A stretch of 64,000 nt of DNA from Bordetella avium (lineage in GTDB: Bacteria; Pseudomonadota; Gammaproteobacteria; Burkholderiales; Burkholderiaceae_B): assembly GCF_034424645.1 (NCBI RefSeq), contig NZ_CP139969.1:1674001-1738000 (forward strand), in the 5' to 3' direction. This document shows, piece by piece, positions 7,056 to 19,154 of this stretch. How positions within the stretch are numbered: the stretch's first letter is position 1; each line of letters begins with the position of its first letter. The translations under genes were made by a program, and so were the position numbers. Below the pieces are notes generated by a model, which was not told the DNA's origin, did not search any database, and was given only the letters and a program-made list of their open reading frames with translations.

Positions 7056-9673
7056 GGCTGCATCGCATCGCTTTGCAAGAGTTCCGTAAATTCCGTGAGC
7101 CGGTTGTGCTCGATGGTCTGGATGCCGGGCTCAACATCATCGCCGGGCCGAACGAGGCCGGGAAATCGACTTACGCGATGGCCTTGCGAGCCGCGTTTCT
7201 CGAGCGCTACAACACCAGCAAGGTGGCGGACTTGGCCCCTTATGGCATGGCGGGCGCGCGTCCGACCGTCTGCATCGAGTTCGAGCATGGCGGGCGCCAC
7301 TATGCGCTGCAAAAGCATTTTTTACATAAGGCCCGTTGCGAGCTGCGGATCGACGGCAGCCGTCTGGAGGGTGAAGAGGCCGAGCAGACGCTGGCGCGCT
7401 TGTTGGGCTTCGAGATTCCGGGGCGGGGGCAGAGCAAGCCCGAGCATGCAGGGGTGCCCGGACTGCTGTGGATCACTCAAGGCAGTGGGCAGGATATTGC
7501 CGAACCCGCGCGCCACGCCGATGGGCAAGTGCGGGAGGCGCTTACGCAGATCAGCGGCGAACTGGCCAGCACGGACGGTGATCGTCTTTTTGCCCAGGTG
7601 CAGGAGGCCCGCGCCGCCCTGCTGGATGCCCGGGGCGGCAAGCCCAAGGGCGTGTACAAGGCTGCCGAGGAGGCCTATGTCCGTTTGGGAGAGGCGCGTG
7701 AGGCCCTGTTGCGCGAACGCGCCGAGCTGGATGCCGATGTAGACCGGCTGGCGCAGTGGCGCGCCGAGTACGAGCGCGCCGAGCGCGAAGCGCCTTGGGT
7801 CGCCCTGGAGCAGCAGGCCGCCCAGGCCCGCGCCCAACTCCAGGCCTTGGCCATCGAACAAGAGCGGGTCCAGCGCCTTCGCCAAGAGGCCAATGAGGCT
7901 GCGAGGCTGGCCCAGGCGTTGCGGGATCAGGCGGCTCGCGATCGGCGCGACGAAGAAGAGTTACGCCACCTGCATGCCCAGTCGCAGGCGGCGGCGCGTG
8001 AGTTGGCCCAGCATAACGACACAGGCGCCCGCATGGCTCAAGCCCGCGTGCATGCCGAGGCGGCGTTGCAAAGCGCCCGCGCGGCGCTTGAGGCCGTGCA
8101 GGAACAGCAGCGTCTGCGACAGGCCCGCGACTGGCTGCGGCAAGCGTGTGCGGAAGAAGAGCGCCTGGGCGCGGCGCTGGCGGCGGTGCAGACGGGCGAA
8201 TCCCAGGTGGCGGCTTTGCTGGCTGAGTGGCAGGAGGTGCGCATTGATGCCCAGGCGGTGACGGCATTGCGCCAGCTGCAGCGCGAAGAAGAGGCGCTGC
8301 GTCTGCGTCTGGAGGCAGGCGCCACCCGCATTCGCCATCTGCTTGACGCCGGTGTGAGCCTGTCCTTGGGGCAGCAAATGCTGCAAGGAGAGGGGGAGAC
8401 GCTCTTGGCCGAGGCGGCCGAGTTGTCTTTGCCGGGTTTGGGCCGGCTCATTATTGAGCCGGGTGGCCAGGATCTGCCGGCCTTAAGGCGTGAGCGTGCC
8501 GAGGTCCAGGCCCGTCTGGAGCAAGGGCTGACAGCATTGGCTGCCGGCAGCCTGGCTCAGGCCGAAGCACGGTTGGCGCATGCTACACAACTCGAGCGTG
8601 AGCTGGCGCAGGCGAAGCAGGCGCTTCATGCCCTGGCCCCTCAAGGGGGGGCTGCCTTGCAGGCCGCTTTGGCTCAAGCGCGGCAAACCCGCGAACGCCT
8701 GCAAGCACAACTGCATGGCGCCGACCTGGGCGGCGAGGCCGATCTGGATGCGCGCCTGCCTGCGGCCAAGGATGCCGTACAGCGGACGACGGCGGCGGCG
8801 CAGGCCGCCGAGCGGCAGGCGCGCGAGGCGGATGCCGGCCAGGCTCAGGCGTCCAGCCGGGCAGCCTTGCTGCAGGAGCAGTATCAGAGCCGCCAGTCGG
8901 CGTTTGACGACGCTGCGCAGGCAGCGCGCCGGGCGCTGCGGGCGGCGCAATTCGCCCAGGCCGAACAAACCGAGCAGGAGCGTGCGCTGCAGGCGCGCGA
9001 GGCCGAGTCGGCCCTGGCCGCGCATCGGCCGGAGTTGCTGAAACAGGATGCCGAGCGCTATGCGCGCTCTGCCGAACTGGCGCGGCAGGCCCAGCAAGAA
9101 CGCCATGCCCGCTTATTGAGCCTGCAAGGCAAGCTGGAGCAGGCCGGGGCGCAGGCCGTTGGCGAGCGGCTGGCCGAAACCGAGGCCGCCTGGCAGCGGG
9201 CTGGCCGCTTGCGAGCCGACTATGAACGCCGCGCCGCAGCATTGGATTTGCTCTGGCGTCTGCTTGGCGAGCAGCGTGACACCGCAACCCGGCGTCTGCT
9301 GCGGCCTTTGTCTGAGCGTTTGGCGCATTATCTGGCGCTGTTGTTTCCCGGTGCAGACCTGAGTCTGGATGAGCAGTTGCAGCCCCTGGCCTTGGTCCGA
9401 GGGGGAACGCATGACGCGCTGGAGGCCTTAAGTTTCGGCACTCGTGAGCAACTGGGCTTGCTGGCGCGCCTGGCCTATGCTGACCTGCTGCGCGAGGCGG
9501 GCCGGCCTACCTTGCTGGTGCTCGATGACGCGCTGGTGCATGCCGACAGCAGGCGGCGCGATCTGGTCAAACGGGCCTTGTTCGACGCCGCGACCCGCCA
9601 TCAAATCCTGCTGTTCACCTGTCACGCCGACGCCTGGCAAGACATGGGTGTCGTCCTGCGCGAGTTGCCCTGA
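7052..9673 (+). CDS. SbcC/YhaN-like SMC-type ATPase
   Basis: 873 residues. The N-terminal ATPase half has Walker A GPNEAGKST (residues 32-40) and an ITQGSGQDI segment near 150. A long Ala/Gln/Glu/Arg-rich coiled coil fills about 190-750. The C-terminal half has the ABC signature LSFGTREQLGLLARLAYADLL near 795 and Walker B LLVLDDALVHAD near 820. This is the layout of Rad50/SbcC/YhaN proteins. It is shorter than E. coli SbcC (1048), and I see no clear CxxC zinc hook. It should pair with the overlapping upstream phosphoesterase gene in DNA end processing. A 9-bp hairpin follows the stop. Confidence 0.85.
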   Translation: MRLHRIALQEFRKFREPVVLDGLDAGLNIIAGPNEAGKSTYAMALRAAFLERYNTSKVADLAPYGMAGARPTVCIEFEHGGRHYALQKHFLHKARCELRIDGSRLEGEEAEQTLARLLGFEIPGRGQSKPEHAGVPGLLWITQGSGQDIAEPARHADGQVREALTQISGELASTDGDRLFAQVQEARAALLDARGGKPKGVYKAAEEAYVRLGEAREALLRERAELDADVDRLAQWRAEYERAEREAPWVALEQQAAQARAQLQALAIEQERVQRLRQEANEAARLAQALRDQAARDRRDEEELRHLHAQSQAAARELAQHNDTGARMAQARVHAEAALQSARAALEAVQEQQRLRQARDWLRQACAEEERLGAALAAVQTGESQVAALLAEWQEVRIDAQAVTALRQLQREEEALRLRLEAGATRIRHLLDAGVSLSLGQQMLQGEGETLLAEAAELSLPGLGRLIIEPGGQDLPALRRERAEVQARLEQGLTALAAGSLAQAEARLAHATQLERELAQAKQALHALAPQGGAALQAALAQARQTRERLQAQLHGADLGGEADLDARLPAAKDAVQRTTAAAQAAERQAREADAGQAQASSRAALLQEQYQSRQSAFDDAAQAARRALRAAQFAQAEQTEQERALQAREAESALAAHRPELLKQDAERYARSAELARQAQQERHARLLSLQGKLEQAGAQAVGERLAETEAAWQRAGRLRADYERRAAALDLLWRLLGEQRDTATRRLLRPLSERLAHYLALLFPGADLSLDEQLQPLALVRGGTHDALEALSFGTREQLGLLARLAYADLLREAGRPTLLVLDDALVHADSRRRDLVKRALFDAATRHQILLFTCHADAWQDMGVVLRELP

Positions 9674-10059
9674 TATTTCCCGATTTCTGGCGCCGGGCGG
9701 TCTGGGTCGTAAAGACCGCCCCTGCAAGTTAAGCGAAGAAGACAGCAAAATGGATAAATATCGCGGCGCAGCAAATTTCTGCGATTGCGTTATCAATCTG
9801 CAAGTATCCTCGCGGTACGTGCTGTGAATCGTGCGAAACTTACAATAATCTGATATTTTTCGTCTGAGTCTCCTGGCCGATTTTGCCAGCAACCCCTTCC
9901 GTACTACCCAATCGGTGCGCCCGCCGCCCGGTTGGACTTGTTGTCTTTCAAGACGGCGGTTAGCGCTGATGGGTCGCGTCAGGGCCGATCGCCAACTTGG
10001 CTTCAGGCTTTTCTGTCGCGTTCCGTGGCAGGGTTGAGCCGGACCTATCCCGGAGCGCC
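9674..10059. other. 386-base leader/intergenic region before the antiporter operon
   Basis: No credible gene. It contains a 9-bp perfect hairpin just past the ATPase stop (GGGCGGTCT 9695-9703, AGACCGCCC 9713-9721, without a T-run). An AT-rich stretch at 9760-9870 suits a promoter. A nested stem-loop lies at 9955-9993 (GGCG, GC, CTGA pairing with TCAG, GC, CGCC, with symmetrical internal loops), inside the probable mrpA leader. Confidence 0.5.
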
Positions 10060-12987
10060 ATGTCGCTAATACTCATACTCGCTCTGCCCTTTGTTGGCAG
10101 TCTGTGCGCAGCGTTGTTGCCTGCCAATGCCCGTAATGCCGAGGCCTGGCTGGCAGGTCTCGTTGCATTGGGTTCCACCTTGCTGGTAGCCAGCCTCTAT
10201 CCCCAGATCGCGGCGGGAGAGGTGATACGCGTCGATATTCCCTGGGCTCCCGCCTTGGGCTTGCAGTTCGCGTTGCGCATGGACGGCTTTGCCTGGCTGT
10301 TTTCTCTGATTGTGTCGCTCATAGGCACGCTGGTTGTGCTCTATGCGCGCTACTACATGTCACCGCAAGACCCGGTGCCGCGCTTTTTCTCGTTTTTCCA
10401 AGCCTTTATGGCCGCCATGCTGGGCGTGGTGCTGTCGGGCAACCTGATCCAGCTTGTCCTGTTCTGGGAAATGACCAGCCTGGCATCCTTCATGCTGATC
10501 GCCTATTGGCACCACCGCGCCGACGCGCGGCGCGGCGCACGCATGGCTCTGACCGTCACCGGCGCAGGCGGACTCTGCCTGTTGGGCGGGGTGTTGCTGC
10601 TGGGCCATATCGTCGGCAGCTATGACATGGATGTGGTGCTGCGTGCGGGCGACATCGTGCGCGCCCACCCCTGGTATCCGGCTGCGCTGGCCCTGGTGGC
10701 CCTGGGCGCGCTCACCAAGAGCGCGCAATTCCCGTTCCAGTTTTGGCTGCCCAATGCGATGGCGGCGCCTACGCCGGTGTCGGCCTATTTGCATTCGGCC
10801 ACGATGGTGAAGGCCGGCGTGTTTCTGCTGGCGCGTTTCTGGCCACTCCTGGCCGGCACCGATGCCTGGTTCTGGATCATTGGCGGTGCGGGCTTGATCT
10901 CGCTGGTTTTGGGCGCGTATGCCGCTATTTTCCAGCAAGATATGAAAGGGGTGCTGGCGTACTCCACCATCAGTCATTTGGGTTTGATCACGCTGCTGCT
11001 GGGCCTGAATAGTCCGCTGGCCCTGGTGGCGGCGGTCTTTCACATGGTCAATCACGCTATTTTCAAGGCCTCGCTGTTCATGGCCGCCGGCATCGTGGAC
11101 CACGAAACCGGCACCCGCGATATCAGTCGCCTGAGCGGCCTGTACTCGGCCATGCCGCTTACCGCCACCATGGCCATGGTGGCGGCCGCGTCCATGGCGG
11201 GCGTGCCGCTGCTCAATGGCTTTCTGTCCAAGGAAATGTTCTTCGCCGAAACCACCTTCATCACCGGCGACCGCTTCCTGGAGTATGGCTTGCCGCTGAT
11301 GGCCACTATCGCGGGCGCCTTTAGCGTGGCCTATTCGCTGCGCTTTATCGTGCAGGTGTTTTTCGGCCCACCGGCGACGGATCTGCCGCGCGCGCCGCAT
11401 GAGCCGCCGCGCTGGATGCTGTTGCCCAGTGCCTTGCTGGTATTGCTGTGCCTGGTGATCGGCGTATTGCCCGGACTGACTGTCGGGCCGGTTTTGCACA
11501 TCGCCGCACAGAGCATTCTGGGTCCAGGCATGCCGCAGTTCAGCCTGGCTGTCTGGCATGGCTTCAATCTGCCGCTGGTTATGAGTCTGGTCGCGATGTC
11601 GGCCGGGGTGTTGTTGTATCTGGTCCTGCGCGCTCATCAGGCGGCCAATCCGGGTAAAGTGCCCTTTATTTACCGCCTGGACGGGCGGCGCACTTTTGAG
11701 TATCTGCTCGAAGTCAGTGCCATGGGCGCGCGTTGGCTGCTGCGCCGGGCGTCTTCGCCGCGCCTGCAGGTGCAGATGCTAGTCATTGTGAGCGCCACGC
11801 TGTTGGTTGCCTGGATGCCCTTGCGGGTGTCCGGCTGGCTAGATGGCATGGGGCCGCGTACGCCCGCCGATCCCGTCTTTTTGATTCTGTGGCTGGCTGG
11901 CGGCGCCTGCGCACTGGGCGCGGCCTATCAGGCCAAATACCATCGGCTGGCTTCGCTCACGCTGTCGGGCGGCGCGGGCATCGTCACCTGCCTGACCTTT
12001 GTGTGGTTTTCCGCTCCCGATCTGGCCCTGACTCAATTGGCCGTGGAGGTCGTGACGGTGGTGCTGTTGCTGTTGGGGTTGCGCTGGCTGCCGCGCCGTA
12101 TCGTGAGCGAAAGCGACGATGAACGTCCGGACTGGAAGGCGCGCGCCCGGCGCACGCGCGATTTGGGCCTGGCGGCGCTGGCGGGCATCTCCATGAGCGC
12201 CATCACCTATGCCATGCTGACCCGCCCGGTGGGCGACACGATTTCGTCGTTTTTCGTCGAGCAGGCTCTGCCTGAGGGGGGCGGCACCAATGTCGTGAAT
12301 GTGCTGCTGGTGGATTTCCGGGGCTTCGACACCCTGGGTGAAATCACTGTGCTTGGCATTGTGGCGCTGACGGTCTATGCACTGTTGCGCCGTTTTCGGC
12401 CGGCTCAGGAAAGTATCGAAATGCCGCGTCAGCAGCGTGAGCAGGATGGTTTGGAGCCCGGTCAGCCGCCAGCCAGTCCCGATGTCAAAGCCCCGCTGCC
12501 TCAGGGTGTCATGCGGATTCCGGCCGTGCTGGTGCGTCTGCTCTTGCCAGTGGCAGTGCTGATCTCGGTCTATTTGCTGTTGCGTGGCCATAATCTGCCG
12601 GGCGGCGGTTTCGTCGGCGGCCTGGTCATGGCGACCTCGGTCATTCTGCAATACATGGTGGGCGGGGTGTACTGGGTCGAGTCGCGCAGCCGCCTGAATC
12701 CGCAGCGCTGGGTCGGTCTGGGCCTGTTGGCGGCGGGGGCGGCTGCCATGTCGTCCTGGTTCGCTTTACGGCCCTTCATGTCCGCGCTGGCCTGGGATGT
12801 CCACGTGCCGCTGATCGGCGAGGTTCATCTCTCCAGCGTGTTGTTGTTCGATCTGGGCGTTTATATGTTGGTCGTGGGCGCAACGGTACTGGTGCTGGTC
12901 GCCCTGGCGCACCAATCCTTGCGCGCCCAGCGCAAGCTGGTGTCCGAGGCGCAGGCCGAGGCCGAGGCCGCGATGAAAGGAGTTTGA
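10060..12987 (+). CDS. mrpA: Mrp/Pha cation:proton antiporter subunit A (fused A/B)
   Basis: 975 residues and highly hydrophobic, with over 20 predicted membrane segments. The N-terminal two-thirds is the NuoL/MrpA antiporter-like domain, with the conserved Glu in [14 protein letters not shown] (about 140) and Lys in [14 protein letters not shown] (about 220). After about residue 770, the C-terminal third corresponds to MrpB ([26 protein letters not shown]). Together with the C-G subunits it exchanges Na+ or K+ for protons, giving alkali/salt tolerance. ATG 10060 is preceded by GGAG, and an upstream in-frame start is unsupported. It is the first gene of a six-gene operon, named phaAB in several beta-proteobacteria. 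Confidence 0.93.
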   Translation: MSLILILALPFVGSLCAALLPANARNAEAWLAGLVALGSTLLVASLYPQIAAGEVIRVDIPWAPALGLQFALRMDGFAWLFSLIVSLIGTLVVLYARYYMSPQDPVPRFFSFFQAFMAAMLGVVLSGNLIQLVLFWEMTSLASFMLIAYWHHRADARRGARMALTVTGAGGLCLLGGVLLLGHIVGSYDMDVVLRAGDIVRAHPWYPAALALVALGALTKSAQFPFQFWLPNAMAAPTPVSAYLHSATMVKAGVFLLARFWPLLAGTDAWFWIIGGAGLISLVLGAYAAIFQQDMKGVLAYSTISHLGLITLLLGLNSPLALVAAVFHMVNHAIFKASLFMAAGIVDHETGTRDISRLSGLYSAMPLTATMAMVAAASMAGVPLLNGFLSKEMFFAETTFITGDRFLEYGLPLMATIAGAFSVAYSLRFIVQVFFGPPATDLPRAPHEPPRWMLLPSALLVLLCLVIGVLPGLTVGPVLHIAAQSILGPGMPQFSLAVWHGFNLPLVMSLVAMSAGVLLYLVLRAHQAANPGKVPFIYRLDGRRTFEYLLEVSAMGARWLLRRASSPRLQVQMLVIVSATLLVAWMPLRVSGWLDGMGPRTPADPVFLILWLAGGACALGAAYQAKYHRLASLTLSGGAGIVTCLTFVWFSAPDLALTQLAVEVVTVVLLLLGLRWLPRRIVSESDDERPDWKARARRTRDLGLAALAGISMSAITYAMLTRPVGDTISSFFVEQALPEGGGTNVVNVLLVDFRGFDTLGEITVLGIVALTVYALLRRFRPAQESIEMPRQQREQDGLEPGQPPASPDVKAPLPQGVMRIPAVLVRLLLPVAVLISVYLLLRGHNLPGGGFVGGLVMATSVILQYMVGGVYWVESRSRLNPQRWVGLGLLAAGAAAMSSWFALRPFMSALAWDVHVPLIGEVHLSSVLLFDLGVYMLVVGATVLVLVALAHQSLRAQRKLVSEAQAEAEAAMKGV

Positions 12988-12988
12988 G

Positions 12989-13333
12989 ATGGAATGGATA
13001 TACGCAGTCGCCGTCGGCGTGCTGGTAGGTTCAGGCGTGTGGCTGCTGCTGCGGCCACGAACCTTCCAGGTCATCATGGGCCTGTCGCTCATTTCCTATG
13101 CCGTCAATCTCTTCATTTTCGGCATGGGGCGTCTGACGGTGGGGCGTCCTCCGGTGGTCGACCCGCTGGCGCCGCCAGACCCCGGCGCCTACGCGGACCC
13201 TTTGCCGCAGGCGCTGGTTCTGACCGCCATCGTTATCGGCTTTGCGACGACGGCCTTGTTTCTTGTGGTGCTGTTGGCCTCGCGCGGCTTCAGGGGCACC
13301 GACCACGTTGACGGCCGGGAGCCCGAATCTTGA
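12989..13333 (+). CDS. mrpC: Mrp/Pha antiporter subunit C
   Basis: 114 residues with three membrane helices, homologous to NuoK. Diagnostic stretches are FQVIMGLSLISYAVNLFIF and DPLPQALVLTAIVIGFATTA, the latter the conserved MrpC segment. It starts one base after the mrpA stop, with AAGGAG inside the end of mrpA as its ribosome-binding site, and overlaps mrpD by four bases. It is part of the small-subunit core of the antiporter in the inner membrane. Confidence 0.93.
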   Translation: MEWIYAVAVGVLVGSGVWLLLRPRTFQVIMGLSLISYAVNLFIFGMGRLTVGRPPVVDPLAPPDPGAYADPLPQALVLTAIVIGFATTALFLVVLLASRGFRGTDHVDGREPES

Positions 13334-14952
13334 TCGATTGGCAGCAACATCTCCCTATCTATCCCATAGCGGTACCGTTGGTGGCTGGCGCCCTTATGCT
13401 GCTGCTGGCGGATACGCGGCGGCGCGAGCGGGCTTTTATCGCAGTTGCTTCCACCCTGGTGCAACTGCTCAGCGCCATCGCGCTGCTGGCCTTGGCGGCG
13501 GGCGCCTATGACATCTGGCCTGATGGCATTGGTGTCTATCTGCCCGGCGACTGGCCTGCACCGTTTGGCATCGTGCTGGTGGTCGACCGTCTCGCGGCCA
13601 TCATGCTCACACTCACGGCGACGCTGGGTCTGGCGACGCTCGTCTATTCGCTGGCTCGCTGGGACCGGGCGGGCGTGCATTTTCATTCGCTGTTCCAGTT
13701 CCTGCTCATGGGCCTCAATGGCGCCTTCCTGACGGGCGATCTGTTCAATCTCTTCGTGTTCTTCGAGGTGCTGCTGGCGGCATCCTATGGTTTGCTGCTG
13801 CATGGTTCGGGCGGCGCCCGCGTGAGCGCAGGTCTGCAATACATTGCCGTCAATCTCGTTGCGTCCTTCCTGCTTCTGATCAGTATCGCGCTGATTTACG
13901 GGGTGACTGGGACACTGAATATGGCGGACCTGGCGGTGCGCGCCGGCCAACTCGTAGGTAGCGACCGCCGTCTGTTCGAGGCCGGGGCCGCCATTCTGGG
14001 CGTGGCCTTTTTGGTCAAGGCGGGGGCCTGGCCGCTGAACTTCTGGCTGGTCAGCGGCTACGGGTCGGCTTGCCCGCCCGTAGCGGCCATGTTCTCCATC
14101 ATGACCAAGGTCGGTATTTATTCGCTGTTGCGCATTGGATCTTTGCTGCTGCCTACAGGCGCGCCCGCGGCCTTCAGCCTGGATTGGATGTTCGCCGTAG
14201 GGCTGGCCACGCTGATTTTCGGCGGGGTGGGGATTCTGGCGTCGCAGCAACTCGAGAAATTGGTGGGCTATTGCGTCATCGTTTCCGCCGGAACCCTGCT
14301 CACCGCATTAGGTATGCCAGGCGTCACCTTGACCGGACCCGCGCTGTTTTATCTGATCAGCTCGGTGCTGGGGACCTCGGCCTTCTTCCTGTTGGTGGAG
14401 CTCATCGAGCGCACGCGCAGCTTCGGGGCGAATGTGCTGGCTGTCACGATGGACAATTTCGACCTCGATGATCCCGCCTCGCGTTCCGACGATGTGGTGG
14501 GCGTTGCCATTCCGGCCGCGATGGCCTTTCTCGGTCTGGCCTTTGTTGCCTGCGCTTTGCTGGTGACGGGGTTGCCGCCCTTGTCGGGTTTCGTGGCCAA
14601 GTTTTCGCTGCTTTCGGCGGCCGTGTCGGCGGCCAATACCTCGGCGCCGCCCATGGATGCCTGGTTGCTGGTGGCGGGGGTATTGCTGTCGGGTCTGGCG
14701 GGTCTGATCGCGTTGGGGCGCACGGGCATCCGCGTTTTCTGGAGCAGCGAAGACCGCAGCACTCCCCGTTTGCGCTTGCTGGAGGCCGGCCCGGTTGCCG
14801 TGCTGATTCTGCTTTGCGTTGCCCTTGCTGCGGGCGCGGGTCCGGTCTCGGCCTATTTGGACGCTGCGGCGCAATCGCTGGATGCGCCGGCCGACTATGT
14901 CAATGCGGTGCTGTCCAAGCAGCCTGTGCGTGTGTTGGGGGGAGGGCACTGA
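13330..14952 (+). CDS. mrpD: Mrp/Pha antiporter subunit D
   Basis: 540 residues, a NuoM/N-type antiporter subunit. The proton-path Glu is in LFVFFEVLLAASYG (about 145), and the Lys in FLVKAGAWPLNFWL (about 225) is present. The start is TTG at 13330, overlapping the mrpC stop as TTGA, with GGGAG about nine bases upstream; no ATG fits the conserved N-terminus (HLPIYPIAVPLVAG). It probably forms the second proton-translocating unit beside MrpA. Confidence 0.93.
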   Translation: MIDWQQHLPIYPIAVPLVAGALMLLLADTRRRERAFIAVASTLVQLLSAIALLALAAGAYDIWPDGIGVYLPGDWPAPFGIVLVVDRLAAIMLTLTATLGLATLVYSLARWDRAGVHFHSLFQFLLMGLNGAFLTGDLFNLFVFFEVLLAASYGLLLHGSGGARVSAGLQYIAVNLVASFLLLISIALIYGVTGTLNMADLAVRAGQLVGSDRRLFEAGAAILGVAFLVKAGAWPLNFWLVSGYGSACPPVAAMFSIMTKVGIYSLLRIGSLLLPTGAPAAFSLDWMFAVGLATLIFGGVGILASQQLEKLVGYCVIVSAGTLLTALGMPGVTLTGPALFYLISSVLGTSAFFLLVELIERTRSFGANVLAVTMDNFDLDDPASRSDDVVGVAIPAAMAFLGLAFVACALLVTGLPPLSGFVAKFSLLSAAVSAANTSAPPMDAWLLVAGVLLSGLAGLIALGRTGIRVFWSSEDRSTPRLRLLEAGPVAVLILLCVALAAGAGPVSAYLDAAAQSLDAPADYVNAVLSKQPVRVLGGGH

Positions 14953-14953
14953 G

Positions 14954-15436
14954 ATGCGTGACGTTTTCAGCAAAATGCTCTTGCCGCTGGGTATGTTTTT
15001 CCTCTGGCTCTTGCTCAACCAATCGCTTTCGCTGGGCCAGATAGCTTTTGGCGCGGCTTTGGCCATCTGGTTGGGCTGGGCCTCCACGCGTCTGCGGCCT
15101 TTGAAGTCCAGGCCGCGCCGCTTTTACCTGCTGCCTGGCCTGTTTTGCCGGGTGCTGATAGACATCATTCGTTCCAACTGGGCGGTCACGCTGCTGATCT
15201 GGCGTCCCCGCGCCGAGATGTCACCCGGTTTTCTGACGATTCCCCTGACGATGCGCGATCCCCATGGCATCGCCATGCTGGCCTGCATCCTGACCTACAC
15301 GCCCGGCACGGTGCTGGTCGATATTTCGGATAGCAAAGGCCTGACCCTGCACGTGCTGGACCTGCAGAACGAGGACGAATGGGTAGCGCTGGTCAAGGGG
15401 CGCTATGAGCGCACGTTGATGGAGGTATTCGAATAA
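14954..15436 (+). CDS. mrpE: Mrp/Pha antiporter subunit E
   Basis: 160 residues. Two N-terminal membrane helices are followed by a cytoplasmic domain with the MrpE hallmarks IDIIRSNWAVTLLIW, TYTPGTVLVDI and LHVLDLQNEDEW. ATG 14954 lies just after the mrpD stop, with GGAGGG upstream. A longer frame is open upstream inside mrpD but is not supported. It overlaps mrpF by one base. Confidence 0.92.
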   Translation: MRDVFSKMLLPLGMFFLWLLLNQSLSLGQIAFGAALAIWLGWASTRLRPLKSRPRRFYLLPGLFCRVLIDIIRSNWAVTLLIWRPRAEMSPGFLTIPLTMRDPHGIAMLACILTYTPGTVLVDISDSKGLTLHVLDLQNEDEWVALVKGRYERTLMEVFE

Positions 15437-15717
15437 TGGACGTTCTGTTGTATTGGTCCGCGTCGTTCGCGCTGATTTGTTTCGCCGTGGGGCTGGGCTG
15501 CGCGGTGATTCGTGTGTTGCGCGGCCCCACCGCCCAGGATCGTGTGCTGGGACTGGACGCGGTTTATATCCAGGCCATGCTCATCATGCTGGTGTTCGGT
15601 ATCCGCGTCGGCACCGGCGTGTATTTCGACATTGCGCTTTTGATTGCGCTGTTCGGCTTTGTCGGCTCAACCGCAATGGCCAAGTTTCTGCTGCGCGGGG
15701 AAGTGATCGAACCATGA
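15436..15717 (+). CDS. mrpF: Mrp/Pha antiporter subunit F
   Basis: 93 residues with three membrane helices. The family signature is RGPTAQDRVLGLDAV (about 29-43), followed by GTGVYFDIALLIALFGFVGS. MrpF lies in the small-subunit array of the complex and has been linked to efflux in Bacillus. It is translationally coupled at both ends (one-base overlap with mrpE, four-base ATGA overlap with mrpG). Confidence 0.93.
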   Translation: MDVLLYWSASFALICFAVGLGCAVIRVLRGPTAQDRVLGLDAVYIQAMLIMLVFGIRVGTGVYFDIALLIALFGFVGSTAMAKFLLRGEVIEP

Positions 15718-16067
15718 TTCCCGCTGACATCCCCTGGTGGATCGCCGTGCCGGCCAGCCTGTTGTTGATCGCAGGCGGCATGCTGGCCCTGACCGGTGCG
15801 GTCGGCCTGCTGCGTTTCGGGCATTTTTATGCACGCATCCATGCCCCGACGCTGGCCAATACCCTGGGCGCTTGCAGCGTGCTGCTGGCCTCCATGCTGG
15901 TCTTTTCTTACCAAGCCTCGCGGCCGGTATTTCATGAAGTCGTCATCGTCATCCTGCTGGTATTGACGTCGCCAGTCACCGGAATGTTGCTGATGCGCGC
16001 CGCCGTCTATCGCAATCGGGATGCTGAGGTCGGACCCAATAGCCCGCATAACAGCAGCGAGCCATGA
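15714..16067 (+). CDS. mrpG: Mrp/Pha antiporter subunit G
   Basis: 117 residues with three membrane helices, carrying the MrpG motif GAVGLLRFGHFYARIHAPT (about 28-46) and VILLVLTSPVTGMLLMRAA. It is the last gene of the mrpA-CDEFG operon and starts at the ATGA overlap with mrpF. The tail after about residue 95 is polar and variable. No clear terminator follows. Confidence 0.93.
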   Translation: MIPADIPWWIAVPASLLLIAGGMLALTGAVGLLRFGHFYARIHAPTLANTLGACSVLLASMLVFSYQASRPVFHEVVIVILLVLTSPVTGMLLMRAAVYRNRDAEVGPNSPHNSSEP

Positions 16068-16173
16068 TGATCGGCCCAGCGGCCCGGCACTATAGCGCAG
16101 CGACGCTCGTGCTATGTTGCTAGCTGGCGCCTGAAACGCGCGACGGATTTTTGCATTCTGACGGGAGAAAACC

Positions 16174-16599
16174 ATGAGGTATGCCATCGCCATGAGCCGT
16201 GTTTCCCTGCGCGCCGCGCTGCGCGCGTTGCTCTTGCTAGGCGCTGCGGCGTGGACCGCCGCGCATGCGGCGCCCGATGACTCTCCTGGCGCGGTCTATC
16301 AACGCGAAGTGGCGCGCTGCAACGCGGGCCTAGACGCCGGTGACCGGCAGGCCTGTCTGCGCGAGGCGGCGGCAGCACGGGAGGCGGCCAAGAACCAGGG
16401 GCTGAGCAATGGCAGCGGCGATTTCGCACGTAATCGCACGCGGCGCTGCGACAGCCTGCCCGACACGCAGCGCCGGGACTGCCTGACGCAGATGAATAAC
16501 CCTGCGGTAACGACTACACGGGGCAGCGTGTCCAGCGGCGCAATCTTGCGTGAAACCGTCATACCCATCCCCGCCGGGGCGTCGGGCTCCGCGCCCTGA
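16174..16599 (+). CDS. Small secreted Cys-containing protein of unknown function
   Basis: 141 residues. The first 32 form a signal peptide (basic start, ALRALLLLGAAAWTAAHA, cleavage near AHA-A), so the protein should be periplasmic. The mature part has four Cys residues in ARCNAG, QACLREA, RRCDSLP and RDCLTQ, a spacing that suggests two disulfides. Arg and Ala are abundant, and a Pro/Gly-rich tail follows. GGGAGAA precedes ATG 16174. Similar proteins occur in Burkholderiales genomes, but I know no assigned function. It stands alone between mrpG and the HAD gene. Confidence 0.75.
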   Translation: MRYAIAMSRVSLRAALRALLLLGAAAWTAAHAAPDDSPGAVYQREVARCNAGLDAGDRQACLREAAAAREAAKNQGLSNGSGDFARNRTRRCDSLPDTQRRDCLTQMNNPAVTTTRGSVSSGAILRETVIPIPAGASGSAP

Positions 16600-16684
16600 T
16601 GGCCTGGCACGCCAGCAGCCTGCTTGCAGCGTCCCTCGCCGCATTCAGGCAAAATGTTGGCTTGCCCACTTGAGTCCTCTCTGA

Positions 16685-18955
<2,271 letters not shown>

Positions 18956-19154
18956 GCGCCTTGGTCCGGTTGGCGCCTGGCCCTCAGGGCCGGGTGTCGC
19001 GGGCCTTTCGTCTCGGGCGGGAGCGAAAATTCATCGGGCTTGGTACACTACCGGGTTTACCCCTCTCGCTTATGGCCTTTTTTAGGCCATGATGCCTCTT
19101 CGCCCGTTACGGGTGTCCAGTCGTTCGCAGCCAGCACCAGTCTAATCAGCCACC

